Source: Spirochaetales bacterium (GTDB taxonomy: Bacteria > Spirochaetota > Spirochaetia > Sphaerochaetales > Sphaerochaetaceae). Taken from it: 7,653 bases of DNA. Positions 1 through 5,814 of this stretch are shown here, one piece after another. The notes under the pieces were generated by a model. It made no database searches and was not told the origin of the DNA. It worked only from the letters and a program-made list of their open reading frames with translations. Both the position numbers and the translations under genes were made by a program. Location of the stretch: positions 1-7,653 of the forward strand of contig JALFYG010000288.1 in assembly GCA_022784805.1 (NCBI GenBank), in the 5' to 3' direction. Numbering within the stretch: position 1 is the first letter of the stretch; each line of letters begins with the position of its first letter.

Positions 1-1124
1 TGTTATCAGGAACCGATTCCTTGGGATTCTTGTTTTCTGCTGATGATCAACTATATGATCGATGCGAGTTATTACATACTACTTTTATTCCTTATGGAGA
101 GTTTGAAGGCGTTCTTGGAATAAAAGGAATTGATGAATATATCCGTTATGGTGGAACTATGAGTCTCGGTGGTGTTCACTATAATTCATATTCAACTTTT
201 TCTTCAAAGGAAAGTACTGATGAATATATAGACAGTGCCATCTCAAAGAACATTCAACACTCACTTAAATTCTATCAGAATGAAGGGCATTTTAGACATC
301 TACAGGAACTTTATGAAAAGGGAGAGTTGACTAGTGCCATTAATAGGATTGTCGAGGATATTAATCATCGGTTTACAATAGATGTATTAGAGAGAGACTT
401 TGTATCTCATGATTTAGGGATATCAGCACAAAATCTTCGAAGAGACAGAAATCAACCAAATGATATATTGGATCATATAGATAAAAAGCTGTTCACGCAG
501 GAGTTAAAAAATGCTCTTGAAATCCTTAATAGGAATGAACAAACAGTGAAAATACGAGACATACATTACATTGAAATAAAGGAATATTTAGATCTGCTTG
601 ATTTAACAGTAGATATAAAAGTGGAAACAATTCCTGTAAGCAATGAAAAGAAATATCAAACGGTTATTTCTCAGCCTGGATTAAGATATTCCCAAGCAGA
701 GGCTTTTATTCGTCAGCTCTTAAAAGATGAAAATTTTCAAAATATATCCGCAATAGAAAGGAAACGGATAATCGACAGGATTCTAGACGAGATAAAAGGT
801 AGAATGATGGAAGAAATCGTTCTATTGGAAACTAAGAAAGCTCAGCCTAAGAAGGAAGTTTTTAAACTCAAATTTGCTGTAGGTGAATTTGATATGGTTG
901 TTTGTGATCCGGAAAATGTCACATCTGAACTATATGAAATTAAACATAGTGTTGAAGCTGTCCCACAACAGTATAGGCATCTGGTGGATGAGCAAAAATG
1001 CAAATATACTGCATTCCGTTTTGGAGAGATTATTCGTAAGAGTGTGATTTACCGTGGAGAAACCAAGAAAATAGGGGAAATCGAATATATAAACGTTGAA
1101 GAGTACCTTAATGAACTATGGTAA
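1..1124 (+). CDS. AAA-family ATP-binding protein with PD-(D/E)XK-like C-terminal domain, 5' truncated by window edge
   Basis: The reading frame is open from base 3 to the stop at 1122-1124, and the codons before the TTG at 21 read L-S-G-T-D-S, so the true start lies outside the window and TTG 21 is not the start. SGTDSLGFLFS followed by LYDRCELLHTTFIPY and IDEYIRYGGTMSLGG matches, from memory, the second half of AAA (DUF4143-like) ATP-binding proteins of anaerobes; the SGTDS segment would be the sensor-1 region. Walker A and B must lie upstream and are not visible. Near the C-terminus GEFDMVV (Asp codon 891-893) and YEIKHS (Glu-x-Lys codons 936-944) form a D...ExK pattern typical of PD-(D/E)XK nuclease-like domains. 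These ATPases are cytoplasmic with no firmly known role; mobile-element or defence functions are only speculation. Codon use is AT-rich, unlike genes right of 3060. Family sure, function unknown. Confidence 0.8.
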   Translation, partial: LSGTDSLGFLFSADDQLYDRCELLHTTFIPYGEFEGVLGIKGIDEYIRYGGTMSLGGVHYNSYSTFSSKESTDEYIDSAISKNIQHSLKFYQNEGHFRHLQELYEKGELTSAINRIVEDINHRFTIDVLERDFVSHDLGISAQNLRRDRNQPNDILDHIDKKLFTQELKNALEILNRNEQTVKIRDIHYIEIKEYLDLLDLTVDIKVETIPVSNEKKYQTVISQPGLRYSQAEAFIRQLLKDENFQNISAIERKRIIDRILDEIKGRMMEEIVLLETKKAQPKKEVFKLKFAVGEFDMVVCDPENVTSELYEIKHSVEAVPQQYRHLVDEQKCKYTAFRFGEIIRKSVIYRGETKKIGEIEYINVEEYLNELW

Positions 1125-1406
1125 CTTAATGATATTGGAAAATCTCTGATTTTTATGTAAGTATTTCTAAAAACACCTCACTGATGGTAAAAACAGTTTT
1201 TCTATTTTTTAGGATTTAGGCTAAAAAACAGGTCATTTTGAATAAAAAGAGCGGTTTTTACCTCCCGGATGCAGAAATGGATTTATACTATTAGTAAAGT
1301 TACACTGTACACGGTATTGATCGGGGTTATGTAACTACAACCTAAGTAGATAGTATCAAACAATATATAATCCAAGAATATGTTTTATAACTTGATTTAG
1401 GAAATA

Positions 1407-1435
1407 TTGTATCTAAAAACCACTGGTGTTATAAT
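1407..1435 (+). promoter_or_regulatory. Sigma-70-type promoter with extended -10 for the ATPase gene at 1490
   Basis: A perfect TATAAT at 1430-1435 is preceded by TG at 1427-1428, giving an extended -10 (TGtTATAAT). Seventeen bases upstream is a weak -35, TTGTAT, at 1407-1412. Transcription would start near 1442, about 48 bases before the ATG and immediately before the palindrome at 1446-1479. This is the best promoter in the window. Confidence 0.6.
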
Positions 1436-1445
1436 GAAATAAAAT

Positions 1446-1479
1446 TTCCAAAACTGAATAAAAATAATATATTTTGGAA
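1446..1479. repeat. Palindrome TTCCAAAA-N18-TTTTGGAA, upstream copy
   Basis: TTCCAAAA at 1446-1453 and TTTTGGAA at 1472-1479 are perfect 8-bp inverted repeats with an 18-base spacer. The same arms with the same spacer recur at 2956-2989, after the ATPase gene. The palindrome starts a few bases after the predicted transcription start, and its right arm runs into the ribosome binding site (GGAAGG, 1476-1481). It could be an operator or a weak leader hairpin hiding the binding site; both roles are inferred. Confidence 0.6.
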
Positions 1480-1489
1480 GGAATGTGGT

Positions 1490-2929
1490 ATGATTGGAAG
1501 AAAAGAAGAAAAAGAGTATCTACTGTCATTATTGGAAGAAGAGGAATCTCAGTTTGTCGCAGTGTTTGGAAGAAGACGCGTGGGGAAAACATATCTTGTA
1601 AGAGAAACTTTTAATCATAGATTTACTTTTCAACATACTGGTTTAAGTAATAATGACATAGAACCGGGACTAAGAAAAAAAACACAACTCGATAAATTTG
1701 GAGAATCTTTAAAAGATGCAGGATATAAAGGAGATGTAAGCTTTCATTCTTGGAACGAAGCGTTCAATGCTTTGAAGGAAGTGATAAAGCAATCTGCTCA
1801 AAAAAAGAAACTTGTATTTATTGACGAATTATCATGGATGGATACAAAAGACAGCGGACTTATTTCTGCTCTTGAAAGCTTTTGGAATGGATGGGTTACT
1901 GCAAGACCAGAAAAAGATGTGATTTTGATAATTTGCGCATCTGCGACATACTGGATGATAGATAATGTTGTCAACTCAAAAGGAGGGTTGCATAACAGAC
2001 TCACAGGACAGGTTTATTTAAAGCAATTCACACTTCATGAATGTGAAGAATATCTCTTAAGCAGAAAAATAGTGTTTAATCGACATCAGATTTTGCAGTG
2101 TTATATGATTATGGGAGGAATCCCTTACTATTGGAGTTTATTAAAAAAAGGTAAAAGTCTTTCTCAAAATATTAATGAATTATTCTTTAAAGAGGGAGCT
2201 ATTTTAAGCAATGAGTTTGTAAATCTTTATAGCGCTCTTTTTAATAAACCGGATCAATATTTAAAAATAATCGAGGTGTTAAGTAGTGTAAATAAAGGAA
2301 TAAGTAGAGATGAAATATGCAGATTAAGTGGTATTCTAAGCTCAGGGGATTTAACAAAAAAACTTACTGAATTGGAATATTGTGGTTTTATTAGAAAATA
2401 TGTGCCCTTCGGATATAAAAGTAACGGAATGTTGTATCAGCTTGTCGATAATTATACTCTATTTTATTATCAATTTATAAAAAACAACGTGTATAACGAA
2501 GGTTATTGGAAAGAATTAAGTAATACGCCAAGAGTCCGTTCCTGGAGTGGTGTAGCCTTTGAAAGAGTATGTCTGGAACATATTCCTCAAATTAAAGCTT
2601 CACTCGGAATATCGGGAGTATATACAGAGATAAACTCATGGCAGTGTAGGAGAGATGATGAGAAAGGATTGATGGGTTCTCAAATAGATTTGGTGATTGT
2701 TAGAAAAGATCAGGTAATTAACGTTTGTGAAATGAAATACTCTGAAAGTGAATACTTGGTTGATGCACAATTTGATAGAGACCAGAAGAGGAAAATATCT
2801 GATTTTATAAAGAAGACAGGGACCAAGTATGCCATTCATTCTACTCTTATTACTACCTATGGAGTTGTGTCTAACTCATATTCACAGGAGATACAGTCGG
2901 TAATCACGGCGGATGATTTGTTTAAATAG
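1490..2929 (+). CDS. ATP-binding protein, archaeal-type ATPase (ATPase_2) with DUF234-like C-terminal nuclease-like domain
   Basis: Complete 479-residue protein. The ATG has a ribosome binding site, GGAAGG at 1476-1481. Walker A is GRRRVGKT (residues 27-34) and Walker B is LVFIDE (108-113). ICASATYWM and the following GGLHNRLT region are characteristic of the ATPase_2 (PF01637) group of STAND-like P-loop ATPases. A winged-helix segment is likely around 265-303 (GISRDEICRLSG and following). The C-terminal part resembles DUF234, with Asp400 in GSQIDLVIV and Glu414/Lys416 in CEMKYS forming the D...ExK core of a PD-(D/E)XK fold. The protein is probably cytoplasmic; the family's function is unknown, though such genes are common in accessory DNA. 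The gene stands alone with its own promoter and is bracketed by matching palindromes. Its composition is AT-rich like the ATPase gene to the left. Domain assignment is firm from motifs; function is not. Confidence 0.88.
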   Translation: MIGRKEEKEYLLSLLEEEESQFVAVFGRRRVGKTYLVRETFNHRFTFQHTGLSNNDIEPGLRKKTQLDKFGESLKDAGYKGDVSFHSWNEAFNALKEVIKQSAQKKKLVFIDELSWMDTKDSGLISALESFWNGWVTARPEKDVILIICASATYWMIDNVVNSKGGLHNRLTGQVYLKQFTLHECEEYLLSRKIVFNRHQILQCYMIMGGIPYYWSLLKKGKSLSQNINELFFKEGAILSNEFVNLYSALFNKPDQYLKIIEVLSSVNKGISRDEICRLSGILSSGDLTKKLTELEYCGFIRKYVPFGYKSNGMLYQLVDNYTLFYYQFIKNNVYNEGYWKELSNTPRVRSWSGVAFERVCLEHIPQIKASLGISGVYTEINSWQCRRDDEKGLMGSQIDLVIVRKDQVINVCEMKYSESEYLVDAQFDRDQKRKISDFIKKTGTKYAIHSTLITTYGVVSNSYSQEIQSVITADDLFK

Positions 2930-2951
2930 AGGTAAGATTTTATTGCTTAGT

Positions 2952-2993
2952 TTTCTTCCAAAAATGGTCTTAATATCATAGTTTTGGAAGAAA
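2952..2993. repeat. Palindrome TTTCTTCCAAAA-N18-TTTTGGAAGAAA, downstream copy
   Basis: A perfect 12-bp inverted repeat (arms 2952-2963 and 2982-2993, loop 2964-2981) starts 22 bases after the ATPase stop codon. Its inner eight bases and 18-base spacer are the same as in the palindrome upstream of the gene, and both right arms continue into a similar GRAATGT sequence. It could act as a transcription end, since a short T-run follows around 3000, but the stem is AT-rich and the run is offset, so an intrinsic terminator is not clear. A protein-binding site or the edge of an inserted cassette are the alternatives. Confidence 0.6.
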
Positions 2994-3020
2994 TGTAAGT
3001 TTTTGTCACTGTCATCTTAT

Positions 3021-3051
3021 TTGATTCACTTTTCCCTTTCTTTGATATAAC
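3021..3051 (+). promoter_or_regulatory. Possible promoter for the TIGR04076 gene, near-leaderless
   Basis: TATAAC at 3046-3051 matches five of six -10 positions and ends nine bases before the ATG at 3061. TTGATT at 3021-3026 could be a -35, but the spacer of 19 is long. Transcription would begin about 3058, leaving almost no leader, which fits the absence of a ribosome binding site before 3061. Confidence 0.35.
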
Positions 3052-3060
3052 ATTAAACCT

Positions 3061-3360
3061 ATGAAAAACATAAAAATAAAAGCCATAAAGAAGTCATTCT
3101 TCAAGGATCTTTCAGATAAATATGAAAAAGAGATAGGCTATTGCATTGTTGAGGAAGGTGCTGAGTGGATAAGTAAGAGTGCTTTGATTCCGGAAGGGTT
3201 TTGCCAAAGTGCCTGGAGTAATCTACAGCCATATGTTTTTGCTCTTTCTTCCGGAGGAGGAAGTTTCTTTGATAATTGGATGAAGAATCCACATTCAGTT
3301 GTGATCAGTTGCAATGATGGTATAAGACCTGTCAGCTTTCTTCTTGAAACCATTGAATAA
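3061..3360 (+). CDS. TIGR04076 family protein
   Basis: Small 99-residue protein. Conserved-looking features are Cys28 with the following EEG, the P-x-GFC-x-x-AW segment (residues 44-52, Cys48), the GGG at 65-67, and a C-terminal CNDGIRPVSF (84-93). From memory these match the TIGR04076 family, whose members are about 90-100 residues and whose function is unknown. The three cysteines suggest metal or redox chemistry, but this is inference. The ATG fits the family N-terminus (KIKAIKKS), although no ribosome binding site precedes it, so translation may be leaderless. The PAP2 gene begins 12 bases after its stop, so the two are very likely cotranscribed. No signal peptide or membrane segment is present; cytoplasmic. 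Confidence 0.82.
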   Translation: MKNIKIKAIKKSFFKDLSDKYEKEIGYCIVEEGAEWISKSALIPEGFCQSAWSNLQPYVFALSSGGGSFFDNWMKNPHSVVISCNDGIRPVSFLLETIE

Positions 3361-3372
3361 TTGGGGGATGAC

Positions 3373-4029
3373 ATGAAAAAAAAGAGTATGATTTTATTTA
3401 TAACGGTAACGATTATCGCTCTAGTCTTTACACTTCTAGTCAAGACAGTTGACTTGGGCTATGTGGCTTCAACTGGTTCTGTTGTGGGCTTTTCTTCCGT
3501 AAATATACCATTTGCTGAGAGATTTGCCTTTAATGAGATATTCTATAAAGTATCAGAGATACTTGGGTACTTGGCTTTTGCCGTGATAGCGCTCTTTGCT
3601 CTTATAGGATTATTCCAATTAATAAAAGGCAGAAGTTTTAAGAAAGTAGATAGTGATCTATATGCCTTGGCTCTCACTTATGTCTTCACTATTGCCCTCT
3701 ATATCTTCTTTGACAAAGTGCTTGTCATTAACCTGAGGCCTTTGATTGTCCCGGGAGATTTGGCTCTGGAGCCTAGTTTCCCTTCCTCCCACACACTCCT
3801 ATCTGTTGTTGTATTCGGGACAGCGATTTCTGAGTGTGGAAAGATAAATAAGAGTTGGGTAAAGGGTATCTTTACTTTTGTTCTCTCTATCCTAATGGTA
3901 GGAACAGTGCTCTTCAGGCTCTTTTCTGGTGTCCATTGGGTTACAGACATCGTCGGGGGCATACTTTGGGGCGAAGCTCTGATGGCACTGTTCCAGCTTT
4001 TCTCTAGTCTATTTCAAAGAGAGAAATAA
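3373..4029 (+). CDS. PAP2-family membrane phosphatase
   Basis: Integral membrane phosphatase of 218 residues, probably acting on a lipid phosphate or polyprenyl diphosphate at the membrane. All three PAP2 signatures are intact: K-x6-RP at Lys115-Arg122-Pro123, PSSH at 137-140 (His140), and R-x5-H-x3-D at Arg182/His188/Asp192, supplying the phosphohistidine nucleophile and its partners. Hydrophobic segments lie near 6-24, 62-84, 97-117, 141-153, 164-181 and 193-212, giving about six helices as usual. I chose ATG 3373 rather than the in-frame TTG at 3361, because the GGGGGA at 3363-3368 is then a ribosome binding site; the TTG would abut the previous stop codon with no such site. It is the second gene of an operon with the TIGR04076 gene and converges on the minus-strand pair with 6 bases between stops. 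The substrate cannot be told; undecaprenyl diphosphate recycling is one option. Confidence 0.88.
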   Translation: MKKKSMILFITVTIIALVFTLLVKTVDLGYVASTGSVVGFSSVNIPFAERFAFNEIFYKVSEILGYLAFAVIALFALIGLFQLIKGRSFKKVDSDLYALALTYVFTIALYIFFDKVLVINLRPLIVPGDLALEPSFPSSHTLLSVVVFGTAISECGKINKSWVKGIFTFVLSILMVGTVLFRLFSGVHWVTDIVGGILWGEALMALFQLFSSLFQREK

Positions 4030-4035
4030 AGAGGA

Positions 4036-4290
4036 TCATATAACGATCTTGACTTTTGCGTCTTTTGTATCAACATCGACGATAGTTAAGTGACCGTTTT
4101 CTTTCACCCATTTTTTGAGGACTTTATATATCTCTTTTCCTGGGATATTGGCAGGAATACAGTCCTTTGAAGTCTTGTCTGCTATTTGGTTCCAGATAAA
4201 GTTCATCTTTATGATGGAAAGGGGGAGATGGATTGAGAAGTGAATGTCTTTCTCTCCATCGTCTCCCTTTGCATTTACCATAATCTTCAT
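4036..4290 (-). CDS. Small protein paralogous to the C-terminal domain of the adjacent XRE regulator
   Basis: 84-residue protein starting at ATG 4290, whose first three bases lie in the ATGA overlap with the stop of the XRE gene (4287-4290); this implies translational coupling. A longer in-frame version would begin inside the XRE gene (4386) and adds a Cys/Arg/Gly-rich segment that looks like frame-shifted noise, so I reject it. The sequence parallels the XRE C-terminal domain: KIMVNAKGDDG and HLPLSIIK match VKVNTTDGD and QLPMALIK, while IYKVLKKWVKENG and IVDVDTKDAKVKIVI match ILDLVEQGV and IVKVDTAEGDQVSIII. It is probably a second, free-standing copy of that domain and may pair with the regulator or bind the same ligand or partner (inference). 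No membrane segment. It ends 6 bases from the convergent PAP2 stop. Confidence 0.75.
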   Translation of the reverse strand: MKIMVNAKGDDGEKDIHFSIHLPLSIIKMNFIWNQIADKTSKDCIPANIPGKEIYKVLKKWVKENGHLTIVDVDTKDAKVKIVI

Positions 4291-4781
4291 TCGATTATAA
4301 TTGAGACTTGGTCTCCCTCCGCAGTGTCGACTTTGACAATTTCTCCGATTACTCCCTGCTCCACAAGGTCCAGTATCTGCTTCCAATCAAATTGTGATAA
4401 ATCTACCTTTCCTGAGACGTTAGGCATAGATAAGCCTGAATCTATTGCAACTTTGATCAGGGCCATAGGAAGCTGGACGTTCACTCTGTCTCCATCTGTG
4501 GTGTTTACTTTGACACGGAACATCATCTTCATTAGGTCCTTCTTTTTCTCAGGATCTTTGACGATCATCACTTCGTGGTTCTCTTTTCCCAAGAGCTCGT
4601 CTGTGGTCACACCAAGTATCTCGGCAAGCTTTAAGAGTAGTGTGATATCTGGCATGTTGATGTCATTCTCCCACTTTGATACGGCTTGGCTTGATACGTT
4701 TACAGCCTCTGCTATTCTATCTTGGGTCAATCCTCTTTCTTTTCTTAGTCTTTGAAATCTTTCGCCAAATGTTTCAGCCAT
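4287..4781 (-). CDS. XRE-family transcriptional regulator with C-terminal partner or sensing domain
   Basis: 164-residue cytoplasmic DNA-binding protein. Residues 7-65 form a Cro/CI-type helix-turn-helix (FGERFQRLRKERGLTQ, SSQAVSKWE at 30-38, PDITLLLKLAEILGV). A charged linker (66-87) leads to a C-terminal domain (88-164) with RVKVNTTDGDRVNVQLP and VKVDTAEGDQVSIII at its ends. That domain resembles the region found beside SHOCT-like/DUF2089 domains in Bacillota, though I hold this loosely. ATG 4781 is preferred: GGAG (4792-4795 on the complement) sits 10 bases before it. ATG 4790 is too close to that site, and the GTG at 4799 lies upstream of it. The start also fits the usual length of HTH N-termini. 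The gene heads a two-gene unit with the 84-aa paralogous protein. An 8-bp inverted repeat just upstream suggests autoregulation. Targets are unknown. Confidence 0.85.
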   Translation of the reverse strand: MAETFGERFQRLRKERGLTQDRIAEAVNVSSQAVSKWENDINMPDITLLLKLAEILGVTTDELLGKENHEVMIVKDPEKKKDLMKMMFRVKVNTTDGDRVNVQLPMALIKVAIDSGLSMPNVSGKVDLSQFDWKQILDLVEQGVIGEIVKVDTAEGDQVSIIIE

Positions 4782-4801
4782 CTTTTTCATTCTCCACACT
4801 A

Positions 4802-4828
4802 AAAATCTACACCTTCTTTTTAGATTTT
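4802..4828. repeat. Inverted repeat, candidate XRE operator
   Basis: AAAATCTA (4802-4809) and TAGATTTT (4821-4828) are perfect 8-bp inverted repeats with an 11-base spacer, immediately upstream of the XRE gene on the minus strand and overlapping its probable transcription start. XRE proteins usually bind such palindromes as dimers, so this is the natural candidate for an autoregulatory operator. The role is inferred from position and symmetry. Confidence 0.45.
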
Positions 4829-4830
4829 GT

Positions 4831-4839
4831 AATGTATCA
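4831..4839 (-). promoter_or_regulatory. Possible extended -10 promoter of the XRE gene
   Basis: On the minus strand, TGATACATT gives an extended -10 (TG-n-TACATT, four of six consensus bases). No good -35 is visible upstream, which is tolerable for an extended -10. Transcription would start near 4824, inside the inverted repeat at 4802-4828. Confidence 0.3.
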
Positions 4840-4862
4840 TCAGTTGGAGTGGGTAACGCTGG

Positions 4863-4882
4863 AGTTGATTATTCCCTCAACT
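4863..4882. repeat. Short inverted repeat in the divergent intergenic region
   Basis: AGTTGA (4863-4868) and TCAACT (4877-4882) form a perfect 6-bp inverted repeat with an 8-base loop, between the divergent XRE and hydrolase genes. It may be a regulator-binding site for the hydrolase promoter, but a 6-bp match is weak evidence. Confidence 0.3.
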
Positions 4883-4903
4883 ATCGGTTGTCTTTGATTT
4901 CAC

Positions 4904-4932
4904 TGGAGAAGAGAGTAGAGCTAGTGTAGAAT
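4904..4932 (+). promoter_or_regulatory. Possible promoter of the hydrolase gene, leaderless arrangement
   Basis: TAGAAT at 4927-4932 matches five of six -10 positions; TGGAGA at 4904-4909 is a four-of-six -35 at a 17-base spacing. The -10 ends only 7 bases before ATG 4940, so the transcript would start at or next to the start codon. This fits the lack of a usable ribosome binding site: the AGAGAG before the ATG is adjacent to it. Confidence 0.35.
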
Positions 4933-4939
4933 CAGAGAG

Positions 4940-5740
4940 ATGAAAATAGAGAAACATTTATTAAGGGATGAAGCCATTCAGGGCTTTGTTCCATCTGTCA
5001 CTATTTACCTCTTGGATAAGGTGGAGAATGCACCTTTGAGACCTATGGTCATGATCATCCCCGGCGGGGGATATGTCAATAAAGCAGAGAACTGGGAAGG
5101 GGAGAGGATAGCAATCGAGTACAATAGGGCAGGTTTCAATGCAGCTGTCCTCGATTACTCTGTCTACCCGATTCATCATCCTCAGCCTCTGTTGGATGCT
5201 ATGGCTGCTATAGCATTCATCAGGAAAAATGCCATCTCTTTCCAGAGTGACCCTGAGAAAATTATAGTTCTTGGCTTCTCTGCAGGAGGACATCTGGCTG
5301 CGACACTATCAAATCTATGGTCAGAGTATGGTGAGGGAGACAGAATCTATAGGCCAGACGCAGCCATTCTTTGTTACCCTGTAATTACAACAGGAGAGTT
5401 TACACATAAATTCTCTATATGCGCCCTTACAGGAAATGAAGATGAAAACAGTGAAGTGTGGAGAGAGTTATCAATGGAGAATAGAGTGAATGACTCTACT
5501 CCTCCCACCTTCTTGTGGCATACGGCGGAGGACACTATAGTTCCTGTGGAAAACTCCCTTATGTATGCTTCTGCCCTCAGGCGACACAATATTCCTTTTG
5601 AGCTTCATGTCTTTCCTAAGGGAGACCATGGGCTATCTTTATGTACGGAAGAATTACCAAGGACCAGAAGTGTATTCTCCCGTTCATATAACTGGATAGA
5701 GCTGTCAATAGATTGGATCACCCAACTATTCTCACTATAA
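4940..5740 (+). CDS. Alpha/beta hydrolase, esterase/deacetylase type (acetyl xylan esterase-like)
   Basis: 266-residue cytoplasmic serine hydrolase with no signal peptide. The oxyanion-hole segment is IIPGGGY (39-45), the nucleophile elbow is GFSAGGH (Ser114), the acid is Asp198 in HTAEDTIVP, and the base is His230 in KGDHGLS; order and spacing fit an intact alpha/beta-hydrolase triad. LDYSVYP, TPPTFLWHTAED and PFELHVFPKGDHGL are typical of small esterases often annotated as acetyl xylan esterase or BD-FAE-like enzymes, which remove acetyl or feruloyl groups from plant-polysaccharide fragments. An intracellular enzyme would act on imported oligosaccharides or other small esters. The length is normal. 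It is divergent from the XRE gene and 74 bases upstream of the nagB start, so an amino-sugar or sugar-ester role is possible. The exact substrate cannot be told from sequence. Confidence 0.85.
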   Translation: MKIEKHLLRDEAIQGFVPSVTIYLLDKVENAPLRPMVMIIPGGGYVNKAENWEGERIAIEYNRAGFNAAVLDYSVYPIHHPQPLLDAMAAIAFIRKNAISFQSDPEKIIVLGFSAGGHLAATLSNLWSEYGEGDRIYRPDAAILCYPVITTGEFTHKFSICALTGNEDENSEVWRELSMENRVNDSTPPTFLWHTAEDTIVPVENSLMYASALRRHNIPFELHVFPKGDHGLSLCTEELPRTRSVFSRSYNWIELSIDWITQLFSL

Positions 5741-5764
5741 TTTTCAGTTAGTTCAGAAACGAGG

Positions 5765-5793
5765 TGGACAGTTTTTTATTCTGCTTGGATACT
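5765..5793 (+). promoter_or_regulatory. Possible promoter before nagB
   Basis: TGGACA (5765-5770, five of six -35 bases) is followed 17 bases later by GATACT (5788-5793, four of six -10 bases). The start would fall near 5800, directly before the ribosome binding site, so the leader is very short. Readthrough from the hydrolase gene is an alternative, since no terminator is seen between them. Confidence 0.3.
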
Positions 5794-5814
5794 ATGAAAA
5801 AGGAGAAATTTCTA

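Larger units (their letters stand above)
1125..1489. other. AT-rich non-coding region with several inverted repeats
   Basis: No convincing gene in these 365 bases. Visible structure: TTTTTTAG (1205-1212) and CTAAAAAA (1221-1228) form a perfect 8-bp inverted repeat with an 8-base loop. It is nested inside a second, GGTAAAAAC (1186-1194) with GTTTTTACC (1254-1262). A third pair, AGTTACA (1298-1304) and TGTAACT (1330-1336), lies further right. The first two might end transcription of the upstream ATPase, but the stems are AT-rich and no canonical GC stem plus T-run is seen. The right end holds the promoter and palindrome annotated separately. Confidence 0.6.

Noticed and set aside
1205..1262. 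Intrinsic terminator after the first ATPase gene
   Set aside because: The stems are nearly pure A/T and lack a GC core with an adjoining T-run, so I list them only as inverted repeats.
1125..1489. CRISPR array or tRNA in the AT-rich gap
   Set aside because: No regularly spaced direct repeats and no cloverleaf with TTC-type arm and CCA end were seen.
3138..3443. Minus-strand open frame of 101 codons across the TIGR04076-PAP2 junction
   Set aside because: Lies opposite two genes supported by family motifs and has no recognisable features.
4291..4386. Longer N-terminus for the 84-aa minus-strand protein
   Set aside because: The added residues come from the XRE gene read in another frame; the ATGA-overlap start at 4290 gives the segment that aligns with the regulator domain.
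4240..4755. Long plus-strand open frame of 171 codons opposite the XRE gene
   Set aside because: The Ser/Thr/Phe-rich translation has no family features and mirrors the strongly supported XRE regulator on the other strand.
5764..5814. Upstream GTG start for nagB
   Set aside because: It adds 17 residues absent from the family, while ATG 5815 has a well-spaced AGGAG.
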